Shown here: in pieces, positions 26,801-37,127 of the stretch | How positions within the stretch are numbered: the stretch's first letter is position 1 | Layout of the letters: each line of letters starts with the position of its first letter | Assembly (NCBI GenBank): GCA_964036195.1 | Contig: OZ038457.1 | Location: forward strand, 16,767,147 to 16,831,146 | From: Sphaerolaimus hirsutus | Lineage: Eukaryota; Nematoda; Chromadorea; Monhysterida; Sphaerolaimidae | DNA: 64,000 nucleotides | Direction of reading: 5' to 3' | The notes under the pieces: model-generated | The model's input: the letters and a program-made list of their open reading frames with translations, nothing else | What the model was told of the DNA's origin: nothing | The model's database searches: none | Made by a program: the position numbers and the translations under genes

Positions 26801-29800
26801 CGGTTCCAAAAGATTTCGGTTCGGGTATCGGTTCTCGGTTCCTGAAAATTTTCGGTTCCGGTTCTCGGTTCGGTTCTTAAACTCGGTTCCGGTTCGGTTC
26901 TTTCGGTTCTAAAATGATGAAAATTTCGGTTCCGGGTAATAAAATAACCGGGTATCGGGTAATAATCGGCTGAACAACAGAAAAACAATATACCCAAGTT
27001 TACATGTGTAAGTACATCGGTTGGATATTTCATACTACAGGAGCATATCACAGCTTATTATTTCATGGTAAAATGCAGAAATCAGAGTTGTTATAATCAT
27101 ACTGGTATTTTAAAAAGTGTAAAAGCAAACATATACGTTTTCTGTACTCGCGTACTTTCAAAACGTACACGAGTAAATGAGTACTGGTATTTTTTTCTGG
27201 AGGAAACGTAAATGTATTTATGTAGTACGCGAGTGAGTACGCGTATTTTGAGTACAAACATAAATAACTTTTGCCAACTACGGCCACACAAAACTGCCAC
27301 AAAACCAATGAAAACTACTACCAGTGATAATGTGTATACTGCAGCGACATTACACCTTACAACGAAATCTACCATATCCCATCTGAATAAACGAACATAC
27401 ATAAAAAATTTCATCATATTTATCAAAGCCAGGGGTCTCCAGGATTTTGGCCCTCGCGGGGGCTGGATAGATAGCAAATTGCTCCTCCAGAGGGATAGAT
27501 AGCTGAAAAATTTTTCTGGGGGGGGGGGCTCGCGGGGGCAAAATATATAGGCTTTTTCAGTGCATAGAGGGCCGAAAGGGGGAAAAATCGCTAATAATCA
27601 GTTAAAAGTGGCCAAAAGTCGGTTTAAGATGGCTAAAAACAAGCATATAACCATGCATATAGCCGGAGAGCACGATTTTGAAGGTGAAAAACTATAAGAA
27701 GGTGCAAAAATTAGTGATTTTGAGTGAAAATTGGGGCAAAATTTCTCAAAAACCTCACTCAAAATTTCTCACTCCAGATAGATAGATAGCTGAGCGATTT
27801 GGGGGGGGGGGTCTTCGGGGGTAGTAGGCAAAAATTTTGCCTCAGGATAGATAGATAGCTGAGCTGCCTCCGGGATAGATAGATAGCTGGCGGATTTGGG
27901 GGGGGCAGCCCCCCCCCAGCCCCCCCCTAGGAGACCCCTGATCAAAGCAATTTGATAAATATGATGAAATTTTTAATGTTTGTTCTTTTTTTCAGATGGG
28001 ATATGGTAGATTTCATTGTAAGGTGTAATGTCGCTGGAGTATATGTGAAATTACATGCTCCCGCGCAATCATTTTGCAAACGGATGAATTTTGCAATTCT
28101 GAACACGCCTCAAGATGTTCAGCTGCTGTTTAAAGGCTTAGATGTAGGTGTTGTAAAAACGCTGTTTAAAAACTTTAAGATTCCTAGAAAATTTCTGTTC
28201 TTTCGGGTATTTACTTCGGTTCCGGGTATAAGTGCCGGTTGTCTGTTCCGGTTCGGTTCTCAAGCTCGGTTCCGGTTCTCGGTTCTCGGTTCCAAAATAG
28301 TGCTCGGTTCTCGGTTCGGTTCGGTTCGGGTCGGTTCGGTTCCCCAACCCTAGTTGACACCCAGGGCCGTATCCAGGGGGGGGGCGGGGGGGCTGCAGCC
28401 CCCCCCCCCTTCCGGGTGAGGCATGAAAAACGCAGGAAAATACTACTTTCGGTATCAATTTTTGAGGTGTTTGTAAAAATTTTTGCGCGCAAGCGCGCAT
28501 ATTCCACCACACAAGCAGTATTTTCAGTAAATCAGTCGCTTTAGACCCAACTCCATGTGAAATGGACTCAATTTTGTGCCTGCTGCACTATATGTATGTA
28601 TTTTTACATACATATACAGCCGTTCTAAGCGCCAGCGCCAACGCCAATGACGCCATGGCGTGACGCCTATGTATGGCGCTGGCGCCAAAACACCATTCCG
28701 CGTCTGTGTAGGGGAAATTTTAGGGGGGAGGGGGCTCAGCCCCCCCCCCCCCCCCTAGCCGGGTTCCGTAAACAAGCAGCCCCCCCCGCTCAAAAATCCT
28801 GGATACGTCCCTGTTGACACCTGATGTCCACGTACAGTGAAACTTCTGTGAAACATAACGATCTTTCCAGGCGCTCGTGCCCATCACGGTCACAGTGCCG
28901 GTGCCCTTCGACATGCACGGCTCCCTGATCGGCAAGGGCGGCGGCGAGATCAGAAAGTTCATGAACACCTACGATGTGAATGTGCGCGTGCCGCCCGGCC
29001 AGGAGCGTCGCGATGAAATCTACCTGACCGGCACAAAGGTGAACGTGGAACAGGCCAGGCAGGAGTTGGATGTGAAAGTACAGCAGCACGCCGACGATAT
29101 GAAGGATAGGGTCGGTTTGAAACTTCCTGGCTGTGTCACCTGGTGCCAGTCCCGCACCATCTAATGTGTGAAGTAAAGTGTCAAATATCGTGTAAAATGT
29201 TATGCAAGAGTCAATTGTGATGACAAATGTAAGTAAACTGTCAATTGGCATGCAGAGTTCAGTGATAAATTTTTGCATTTTTTTATATTGACATTTGACA
29301 CTCAACTTTACACTTTACAACGATTACTCTACGATGATATACCGCCAACAAACCTCTCCCTCAGGAACTCCGCTCGTTCGAAGCCCGTCTATCGATCCCC
29401 CAGTCGTACTACCCGCGTTTGATCGGGCCCAGGGGCAGTGCTATCAACGCTCTGCGTGCCAAACACGACGTGAACATTACCATACCACAGATGAATGTGA
29501 CCGCTGAGGGGGCGCCCAATGACATTGTCGTCACTGGCTACGAGAAGAATGCTGAGGCTTGCAAGCAGGAGATCTTGGATATGGTGCAGGAAATGGAGGT
29601 GGGCTTTGGTGTTGTGTTTCAGGTGTTTTTTGGCTGAGGTTATTCAGTCTGACATGTTTTTCGGGCGGCTTTTTGACACTTCCAAGTGCCAAAAATTAAT
29701 GAAAACAAACACCAATGTCAATATGTCAATTGCGTGCTTGTGCGGAAAAAGTGCAAACTGCATTGTGAATAAAGATTTAACATGAAGAAAAACGGTTTCA

Positions 29801-32800
29801 ATGCTTGCTTGCTTTGAACACCGTTTTTATATTTTTTGAACGGTTGACAAAACCGAGATCCACAGACAACAATATTTACATTATCTGCCACTTCACATAT
29901 GCCTATTCTTGTTCTTTACCTACTTTAGAGCCATTTTAAAGCATCTTAATTAAATTTTTTTTAATCAATTGAATCTTGAACAATCTTGAAAATGAATCTT
30001 GAAAAATGCAACAATTTATTTTAAAAAACTATCTTTTTCCCACACTAGTCTACCGTATTACCTCGAAATACCCCCAGGGTTTTTTTTTATTTCGCCAGCA
30101 AAATTTGAGGGGGGTTATTCGAGGGGGGGGGTATTATTTCCCCAGCCCATTTTGAGCGTGGTTAATTCGAGGTAATACGGTATACATTTTCCTGATCGCA
30201 GGCGATGTTCCGCCAAGAAATCACCTTGGACCACCGCGTGCACTCGCGAATCATCGGGCCGAAGGGTCGCAACGTGAAAAAAGTTAAGGACGACTTTAAA
30301 GTGGAGATCACTTTCCCGCCGCCGAACGCGGCCGACCCGAACGTGGTCACTGTGGTGGGCAAGGACGAAGACACCGTGTACGACTGCATCGACCACCTGC
30401 GTCTGCTCGAGCAGGACTTCTTGGAGGTGCGCCTATATGTGGCTTTAGTTGGGCGAATGCGTTGCTTTGTTTTGTTTCTGAACGAAATATATTTAATGTT
30501 GAAATCAATATGGAATATCGTCAGCAATACCAAACTTAAAACCGTATTAAAATGTTGACGGTCAACGTCGTATCTTTCCAAGTCTAGGAATTCAAGGTTA
30601 CAATCTCTATCACACGGTACACGTGAAACTCTTACATCCACATTCGAACTTTTTGGCATGTGCGGAAATGGTATTTTAAAAGTCTGTATTTTTGGAAAAA
30701 AGGGTCATTGCGAAAATATAAAAGGCATTTGAATTCTTTCACCACAGGACATGGTGGACCGTCCTTCGCAAAAGCGCAACGTGGAGCTGGGCGACTTCGC
30801 CGGCGACCAGCTGGCGCCCGCGGCCGCGCACAAGGACGGCGCCACGGCGGCGACGCAGCCGCACGCGCAGCACGGCGAGGTGAAGATCATGAACGCGCCC
30901 TGGACCGCGCCCGACGTCAACTCGGCCCAAGACTTCCCCTCGATTGGCGGCGAGCAGAATGGTTAGGGCCCTGTTTACTGTGATGATGGTTTTGTGGATT
31001 GAGAAAGAGTGTAGGACTGAGTATTAAGACTCGCTTTGCGTAAGAACCAAACCTGTGAAGGCACAAAATTTTTTTTGCGTATTTTATCGTATATTTCGAA
31101 TCTACATATAGAAAAACTCAAAATTTCTTTCCATACATATATTCAAAAATGTCATCTTCCTACTAAAAAAATTGATCAAAGTCAAAAGTCACCATTTTTC
31201 GAGCTGTTTTTTGAAAATTCATAACTTTTGCTTGACTTCATCTATCAATATAATATTTTGAATTTTTATTAAGATAGTTGTGGAGATTAATTGGCCCATA
31301 CAATTACAAACTTATTTCATCAAACGTTTTTTTCTCACCGAAAATCATGACTGAAATTTTGAAAATGGCACCAAATTTTCAGTTTGTAATTGAGAGCTTA
31401 GCTTTTTATGCAAAAACTGTGCTCAATTGCATAGTTTATTATAATAAAAAAATTTCTAAAAAGTAGGAATTCACTTTTTTGCTACAGCAGTTTAAATCAG
31501 CTAACCCCTGTCTCACCATCACATACGATCCAACTCTGAAGGCTCAGATGAAGTTGCATGAAAAAAGTTTCGATCATAAACATAGGTTATTTTTGCATTG
31601 TCTTTCATTTGTATATCACCATTTTTCATTAAACATAATTTGGAAGGGTGCTTTCATACAAAAATTCACTTTTGATGTAAAAAAATTGCACCTCCATTTT
31701 TATCATTAATTTGGAATCTACAGACATAGAAACTCAAAATTTCCTTCCATACATATATTCAAAAACGTAGTCGTCCTACTAAAAAATTTGGTGCCATTTT
31801 CAAAATTTCAGTCATGATTTTCAGTGGGAAAAAAACGTTTGATGAAATAAGTTTGTATGGGCCAATTAATCTCCACAACTATCTTAAGCGGCGTTTACAC
31901 TGCGAGCTGTGCCAGCAAACTTTTTTCTGTCGGCAATGGACATTTTGTCACGACAACGCACAAATTTTACAGAAATTTTGCCTGTGCCGACAAAAAAGCC
32001 TCGTTCAACAGAAACCGAACCGACAACAAAAAAAGCCTCGTTGGAACCGAAGCAAACCGACAACCGCTGACATGTCATACAAAGTGTCATAAGTCATGTA
32101 TAATGTCCTAAATTATGTCAAATATGCAGTAATAAAAAATTGACAATTTACAGGGCTTTTAGCATGACTTTAGACAGTTTATTGTTCACTATCACCCACA
32201 AATGATTACACATGCTTGACTGTGGCGCCCTTGGCACCTGGCGCCACTTTTCTGAATGGTTAAATGGTGACATTGTATCTTGCGCTTTCCCATGGGAAAC
32301 AAATCGTCATCACAATATTGTCGTCACAGAAAACACGTTCGCAGCTTGTGACGGCAACACGACGATGAACCGAAACATTATCGACGCGCTCAGCGTCGTT
32401 TTTGCTCAATTTGTCGGTTTGGGTCTCATTAACGAGACCCAAACCGACAAAAACAAAATAAGACAAAAAATGCCCCACAAAGTAAAAAATAGGGTGGGCG
32501 CGCAAGGGGGACATAATAAATTTGTTTTTTAAATATAGGTAAACTCGGCAGCATAGCTGAAATCAAGGGTAGCATTTCGAGGGGGGGGGTCGGCCTGCCG
32601 GCACGTGTTTATATCTCGGGAACCGCTGGGTGAAAATTGTAGATTTTTTAATATAATATGGTTTCAGGTCGGGGCTAGTTACAAGTCCGAGGAAATTTTG
32701 CTATGATGCCCCAGACCGGAGATAGAGTCGGTCGATAAAAAGATGGTCATTTGCGAAATTTTTGCGTGTAGCTCAGAACATGCGAACTTTGAACATCAAT

Positions 32801-35264
32801 AACTCGACTATTTCTGGGCCGATTTTAGTAATTTCACTTTTAAAATGATGACAAATGCTTGGAGAGTTCATTTCTGAGGTCAAATAGGCGATACAATATT
32901 GTGTATATATCGATTTGGCCGGATTTCGAAATGCGAAATTTACGGAAATTTTTTCTTGTTGAACATGCTATCGTATACTCCTGATCGAGAGAAACTCAAT
33001 GAAACAAAAATGAAATCGATATCTTTTTCCGTTCAAAAGTTATAGCGCTTCAAACTTTTCCCTCCCATCCACATAAATAACCACATGCATGCAACTTCAA
33101 AACTCCATATCTCGGCCATTTCTCTGCCTATTTGCACCAATGAACACTTAAAATGATCAGAATGACATGGAGATATCGTTTTTAGTACCAGATTATACGT
33201 ATATTTCAGCAGATTTCCCATACAAGAAATTTATGCGAACTCTTGAATTAAATTGTCATAATGAAAATGCATACAAATAGACTGTGAATAAAAACGATAT
33301 CTCCATGTCATTCTGATCATTTTAAGTGTTCATTGGTGCAAATAGGCAGAGAAATGGCCAAGATATGGAGTTTTGAAGTTGCATGCATGTGGTTATTTAT
33401 GTGGATGGGAGGGAAAAGTTTGAAGCGCTATAACTTTTGATCGGAAAGAGATATCGATCTCATTTTTGTTTCATTGAGTTTCTCGATCAGGAGTATACGA
33501 TAGCATGTTCAACAAGAAAAATTTTCCGTAAATTTTGCATTTTGAAATCCGGCCAAATCGATATATACACAATATTGTATCGCCTATTTGACCTCAGAAA
33601 TGAACTTTCCAAGCATTTGTCATCATTTTAAAAGTGAAATTACTAAAATCGGCCCAATTAAATTACTACTTTAAATTACTACTTAATATAGTTGAGTTAT
33701 TGATGTTCAAAGTTTGCATGTTCTGAGCTACACGCAAAAATTTCGCAAATGACCATCTTTTTATAGACCCACTCTATCTCCGGTCTGGGGCATCGTAGCG
33801 GAATTTCCTCGGACTTGTAACTAGCCCCGACCTGAAACCATATTATATTAAAAAATCAACAATTTTCACCCAGCGGTTCCCGAGATATAAACACGTGCCG
33901 GCAGGCCAACCCCCCCCCTCGAAATGCTACCCTCGATTTCAGCTATGCTCGGCAGACATGAAACGAGTCAGCTTTCCTTCTTTTATGTACGAGTAAGATA
34001 TGTCTCAAATTCAAATTCGAACAGACGGATTCCGTTCGATTCAGTTTATTTAAACCGATTGAACTTTCAAGTGGGGAGTTTTTCGATTTTTCAAAATCGC
34101 ATTTCAAAGTTTGACGCTGGCCCGACGGCGCTATGTTTGGGGGACGAAGCTTGCCCCGCACTTTTCAGATAGATCCGACATTTCTCTACAATTTTTGTTG
34201 GCCGGGAAATATTTAGGGAGTTATGTGAGATTTTGTAAGTCACCCAAAATTGGGAACAAATCTGAACAATTGAAATTAAATGGTTAATAACTTCTTAACG
34301 GTGCATCGTAGGATAAAACGAATCACATCACTGCAAAGCCCGTGTTTAAAAGTACCTCTACCTAAATTTTCAGATCAATATATGCACGCATATTTGATTT
34401 ATAGTGCAAAATAGATTTGGGAATTCACGTATGCATTTTTGGAAATGAAACTTTTTTTGTATGGGAATTCCGGCCAGCTTTTCGCGGCCGCGCCAAAGCA
34501 CGCGTGCATTTTTGGAAATGAAAACTACCTAATTTTCATCATACTATCATGATGGAACTGTCTGTCATCAGCGCTTCCAGCAGTTTTACTNNNNNNNNNN
34601 NNNNNNNNNNNNNNNNNNNNNNNNNNNNNNNNNNNNNNNNNNNNNNNNNNNNNNNNNNNNNNNNNNNNNNNNNNNNNNNNNNNNNNNNNNNNNNNNNNNN
34701 NNNNNNNNNNNNNNNNNNNNNNNNNNNNNNNNNNNNNNNNNNNNNNNNNNNNNNNNNNNNNNNNNNNNNNNNNNNNNNNNNNNNNNNNNNAACTGGAATC
34801 CCGGAACAACATTTCTATTATCGGCATCGAAATGGCATAGCTTTCCACTCATTTGCTACCACAAAGTTTACCACATTTGCACGCACTAGTTGACATCACA
34901 AAATCGTGTCAACTATATAAGACACATTTTAAAAACATCACACTTAACAGAAACAATGAAAATAATTGTCACTTAATAAAATTAGCTATACTCTATCACA
35001 TTGAACATTGAAATCACATAATTGACCAAAATGTAGTTAAATTTAGTTGACACGAATTTGCGATGACAACTCGTATGTGTGGGCCCAAAGTGGCGCTTGT
35101 CAATGGCACCCCCAGTAGTTCATTTAAACTCATTCATTTAAACTCAAAATTCATTTTTAACATTTAAACTTTGACTCTAAACAAAATTCATTTAAACTCG
35201 CTCATCCCACACAGGAGGAGATGTGGCACCGGTGGCTGGTGCCTGGGGCCGCCGACGCCATTAA
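14884..35264 (+). CDS. HDLBP: Vigilin, multi-KH-domain RNA-binding protein, 23 exons
   Basis: Exons: 14884-14971, 15214-15366, 15546-15825, 16336-16429, 16736-16930, 17324-17539, 17767-17924, 19138-19294, 19747-19927, 21873-22063, 22299-22466, 22743-22829, 22897-23028, 23409-23651, 24668-24868, 25328-25474, 25850-26051, 26402-26520, 28871-29110, 29365-29598, 30202-30426, 30748-30961, 35215-35264. Phases agree and total 1324 residues, close to the usual 1250-1300. A partial N-terminal KH unit is followed by 14 KH repeats; GXXG loops include IIGQSGG, IIGERGS, IIGQKGA, VIGKGGG, LIGAKGE, MIGPGGS, LIGKGGG, LIGPRGS and IIGPKGR. Relatives bind mRNA and tRNA, associate with ribosomes at the endoplasmic reticulum and act in heterochromatin. 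Three repeats lack a normal GXXG loop. Exon 11 may instead end at 22470 with exon 12 starting at 22747. The short last exon (ending AWGRRRH) is inferred from phase and is the least certain. Confidence 0.93.
15957..16166. mobile_element. Hairpin element with GGTGCCGGTTCCGCAAGTGG ends
   Basis: It runs from GGGGCCAGCTCCGCAAGTGG to CCACTTGCGGAACCGGCACC. The interior is a long hairpin of AAGTTAAGAGTT-type repeats. It lies inside vigilin intron 15826-16335. The end motif GGTGCC resembles the first bases of the introner-like hairpins. Relatives: 47966-48179, 51060-51253 and about 53565-53761. Confidence 0.75.
16571..16645. mobile_element. 75-base TTGAGTTTACC palindromic MITE
   Basis: It opens TTGAGTTTACCAGAATGAG and closes CTCTGGTAAACTCAA around a short core. 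It lies in a vigilin intron; same family as 1853-1929 and 23165-23232. Confidence 0.75.
18240..18800. repeat. Interspersed repeat shared in inverse with 34250-34455
   Basis: The segment around TGCGTGCATATATTGATCTG through TTATCCTACGATGCACCGTT reappears almost unchanged on the opposite strand near 34250-34455. It lies in the 1.2-kb vigilin intron 17925-19137. No coding capacity is seen. Confidence 0.65.
18928..19096. mobile_element. TAGGGTTCAAACGGGATCC element
   Basis: The ends TAGGGTTCAAACGGGATCC and TCCCGTTTGAACCCTA are inverted repeats. The interior is repeated CCCGATCCCGAA. It ends about 40 bases before a vigilin exon. Relatives lie at about 49109-49500 and 50585-50750. Confidence 0.7.
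19339..19521. mobile_element. GTATACTCGGCGGAC-family MITE
   Basis: The left end TATATTCGGCGGACATCACA and the right end TTTGCGGTCCGCCGAGTATA pair, with internal arms around TTCATTAAATTATGGTAGGA. It lies in a vigilin intron just after exon 8. Confidence 0.7.
20867..21303. mobile_element. CAGGGGTCTCC hAT-like MITE, copy 1
   Basis: The ends CAGGGGTCTCCAGG and TAGGAGACCCCTG are flanked by CCAGTATT on both sides (20859-20866, 21304-21311). The interior holds GATAGATAGC motifs and G/C tracts. It is nested inside the element at 20152-21808. Confidence 0.85.
21407..21585. mobile_element. CAGGGACGTAGCCAGG hAT-like MITE
   Basis: The ends CAGGGACGTAGCCAGG and CTGGCTACGTCCTTG surround G/C tracts. The flanks TACACATT and TACACATG agree at 7 of 8 bases. 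The unoccupied site is readable in the inverse sister element near 27000-27015 (TTTACATGTGTAAGTAC), which confirms the boundaries. Confidence 0.85.
22474..22688. mobile_element. CACTAGTTGACA-family MITE abutting a donor site
   Basis: It starts AAGTTGACATTTTTG next to the donor of vigilin exon 11 (GTCG|GTAAAG or CTG|GTCGG) and ends TGTCAACTAGTGTG. Internal arms around GCAGAGCGATTTTCCAATGC pair. It fills most of intron 22467-22742. Confidence 0.7.
23165..23232. mobile_element. 68-base TTGAGTTTACC palindromic MITE
   Basis: It opens TTGAGTTTACCGGGATGA and closes GTGGTAAACTCAA, with TCAACTGTAGTTGA in the centre. It lies in vigilin intron 23029-23408. Confidence 0.7.
23704..24595. mobile_element. 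Nested TAGGGTT elements with CGATATTCGATATT repeats
   Basis: The outer element runs from TAGGGTTGTGAATTTTCGGG to TTCCCAACCCTA. Inside, 23734-24507 opens TAGGGTTCAAACGATATG and closes CGTTTGAACCCTA, with GGTATCAG and GGTATCGG on its two sides (7 of 8 match). Long tracts of the CGATATTCGATATT satellite occupy its ends. It fills most of vigilin intron 23652-24667. Confidence 0.7.
26757..28352. mobile_element. TAGGGTTGGG...CCCAACCCTA hAT-like element, copy 2
   Basis: The ends TAGGGTTGGGAATTTC and CCCCAACCCTA are flanked by GTTGACAC on both sides (26749-26756, 28353-28360). It is in inverse orientation to copy 1. It is interrupted by the MITE at 27430-27940 and has itself landed in a CACTAGTTGACA-type MITE. 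It is in the 2.3-kb vigilin intron 26521-28870. Confidence 0.85.
27430..27940. mobile_element. CAGGGGTCTCC hAT-like MITE, copy 2
   Basis: The ends CAGGGGTCTCCAGG and TAGGAGACCCCTG are flanked by ATCAAAGC on both sides (27422-27429, 27941-27948). It is inserted in the central palindrome of the host element; the intact palindrome in copy 1 (near 20550) shows the empty site. Confidence 0.87.
28362..28813. mobile_element. CAGGG(A/C)CGTATCCAGG hAT-like MITE, copy 2
   Basis: It runs from CAGGGCCGTATCCAGG to CTGGATACGTCCCTG with TTGACACC duplicated (28354-28361, 28814-28821). The interior has G/C tracts and a CCAATGACGCCATGGCG palindrome. It lies immediately next to the preceding element, about 60 bases before a vigilin exon. 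Confidence 0.85.
29136..29325. mobile_element. Diverged relative of the introner-like hairpin
   Basis: CTGGTGCCAGTCCCGCACC is followed by GTAAAGTGTCAAATA and, further on, TTGACATTTGACACTC and ACTTTACA in inverse. It lies in vigilin intron 29111-29364, starting about 25 bases after the donor. It is related to, but more degenerate than, the 170-base hairpins. Confidence 0.55.
30053..30182. mobile_element. TACCGTATTACCTCGAAATA MITE
   Basis: The inverted ends TACCGTATTACCTCGAAATA and CGAGGTAATACGGTA are flanked by TA dinucleotides. The core has C and G tracts. It ends about 20 bases before a vigilin acceptor. Confidence 0.75.
31267..31890. mobile_element. Foldback repeat in the last vigilin intron
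   Basis: Left arm 31267-31385 (containing GGAGATTAATTGGCCCATAC) pairs with 31780-31890 (GTATGGGCCAATTAATCTCC). A segment around CCATACATATATTCAAAAA is also repeated directly at 31131 and 31748. No coding frame of note. Confidence 0.65.
32552..33947. mobile_element. 1.4-kb near-perfect foldback element
   Basis: It starts CATAGCTGAAATCAAGGG and ends CCCTCGATTTCAGCTATG. CTCGGCAG occurs on both sides (32544-32551, 33948-33955). The two halves are reverse complements along almost the full length, about 650 bases each, centred near 33230. The right half carries one small extra insert with ATTAAATTACTACTTTAAAT near 33655. No transposase frame. It is in the 4.25-kb last intron of vigilin. Confidence 0.88.
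34250..34530 (-). repeat. Inverse copy of the 18240-18800 repeat, cut by the gap
   Basis: It carries AACGGTGCATCGTAGGATAA and ATGCACGCATATTTGATTTA in the orientation opposite to 18588-18795, with very few differences. It runs close to the N gap. Confidence 0.65.
34591..34790. other. Assembly gap (200 N)
   Basis: 200 undetermined bases inside the last vigilin intron. The round size suggests a nominal gap of unknown true length. Confidence 0.99.
34884..35082. mobile_element. CACTAGTTGACA-family MITE
   Basis: It starts CACTAGTTGACATCACAAA and ends with ACACGAATTTGCGATGACAA before a degenerate CTCGTATGTG. It ends about 130 bases upstream of the inferred last vigilin exon. Confidence 0.65.
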
Positions 35265-36356
35265 ATCATCCAAAAGTACACAGCCGACAACGTTCGAGCT
35301 AAAAATTAGGATATTGATCGATATATTTTTGCTTTTTATCCTTGATTTTCGCGGGCTATTTATTCATTTGGGATATATTTACAAAATGTGCTTTGACCGG
35401 AGTAATTTCGTGTTGTCAGCGGGACAACGACACGTGCGGTATCGTTGTCAGTGTAAGAATGGTTGACAACAATTGTAAACGTTCTTTTTGTTGCTGGTGT
35501 CTTATTACTGTTTTTGAATGGTCGGTTACTTGTTACGTGCTGCCGCACACCGGAAATCTTTGACACTGTTTGAATACCTTGGTTGACTTGGATAAAAACG
35601 CCAATGCTGATATTTACTCAAATGTCAATAGGATCAACTCAATGGGATGGTTTACCAAAATAACTTACATAGGTACATAAATGTAAGTTTCTATGACATC
35701 TGCTTTTTTGGCAATTAAAACTTTCCCATGCGCGACGCACCAATGTATTATAAAGTCCTTTTTCGTTTTCACACGCTTCAGAATATTTATTTATATATTT
35801 TTTTGTTTGGTGAAGAGCCAAAGGCTATTTTTATCTCTGATCAGGGCTCGTCCAACACTCGTTTTGGCCCTTTGCCCAGTAGCGCCAGAATTCCTACTCA
35901 ACGTTTTGCTTCATTTGGGTGATTCTTACCGTGTAATTGACATTGTCAGTGCCTTTGTTGAGACCACGTGTTTTCACGGATGGCGAAGACATTTTTTCTA
36001 TTTATTCGTTTTGTTTTCATTTGATCAGTGCGCAGATTCACCACTTATACGAAGGGTATTTCGTAACTTTACCTTTACAAGGAAAATTCGGTGTTAATTT
36101 TTTATTTATATTCGCCATGTACTAACAACTTCCCTCGGGAATTTCTCCGCTGCAAACACTTGAGTGCCGAAAATAATTGTCGTTTTATCATGGTGACTGG
36201 TTTTCCATGTTTATCTTTGCTCTTATTTTCCAAAAGATTGTGCTGGGTGGTAATGAAAGCTTCATTTTCTATAAAATAAATATATACTCTGCGCTTTTGT
36301 CATTTGTCTTAAATGTGTTTGTTATGTATTTAAATGGAGATTAGTTGATGGTGGCC

Positions 36357-36994
36357 CACACTAGTATACACATGCGTGTTAACTGGTCTGTGTCAACTGA
36401 GATTTCGGCTTCACGTGTTGCAGAGCGATCTTCCAATGCACTTTCCGTGATGTAAACAGTGCGGCATGTGCATTTGGAGATCACTCTGCGACACGTGAGC
36501 CGTAATCTGTGTTGACACAGACCAGTTGACCAGGGACGTATCCAGGATTTTTGAGCGGGGGGGCTGCTTGTTTACGGAGGCCGGCGAGGGGGGGGGGCTC
36601 AGCCCCCCCCCCTAAAATTTTAGCTCCATAGTGGCGGAATGGCGCCATGGCGCTGGCGCCATTAGTGGGCGCCACGCCATGACGCCATTGGCGTTGGCGT
36701 CAGCGCCATGGAACGCTGTATATGTATGCAAATATACATAAAAAATAGCAATAAGCACAACATTGTGTGTAATTATGACGATTTGTGGCGACATGGAGCA
36801 ACTGTGATGATAATATGTTTATGTCTGGTGAAGAATGCGCGCTTGCGCGCAAAATTTTTTACGCTGACGTTCAAAAAGTCGCATTTTCCAGTCACTTTCT
36901 GGTCTCGCCCCGGGAAAGGGGGGGGCTGGAGCCCCCCCCCCCCGCCCCCCCTGGATACGGCCCTGCAGTTGACACACATGTGTCAACTAGTGTG
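36357..36994. mobile_element. CACTAGTTGACA MITE split by a nested hAT-like MITE
   Basis: The left part is 36357-36530 and the right part 36966-36994 (ending GTGTCAACTAGTGTG). The insert duplicated CAGTTGAC of the host. Confidence 0.8.
36531..36965. mobile_element. CAGGGACGTATCCAGG hAT-like MITE, copy 3
   Basis: It runs from CAGGGACGTATCCAGG to CTGGATACGGCCCTG with CAGTTGAC on both sides (36523-36530, 36966-36973). The inside has G and C tracts and the ATGGCGCTGGCGCC palindromic motif. Confidence 0.87.
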
Positions 36995-37127
36995 CGGGCT
37001 GCCATAGAGCACGATGCCAGGGAGCAGTAACTCCAGCAAGAGCAGAGGTTCCTTCCCGGAGTCAACTCGCGCGCATAGACTCTGCAGCGAATTGATTTGC
37101 GTCCTGTTTAGTGCACTGTGTCATGTC

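Noticed and set aside
31884-32532. Open frames near GAAACCGAACCGACAAC as a gene
   Set aside because: No splice partners and no family resemblance. The segment contains hairpin repeats (AACGAGACCCAAACCGACA and its inverse) and lies inside the vigilin last intron.
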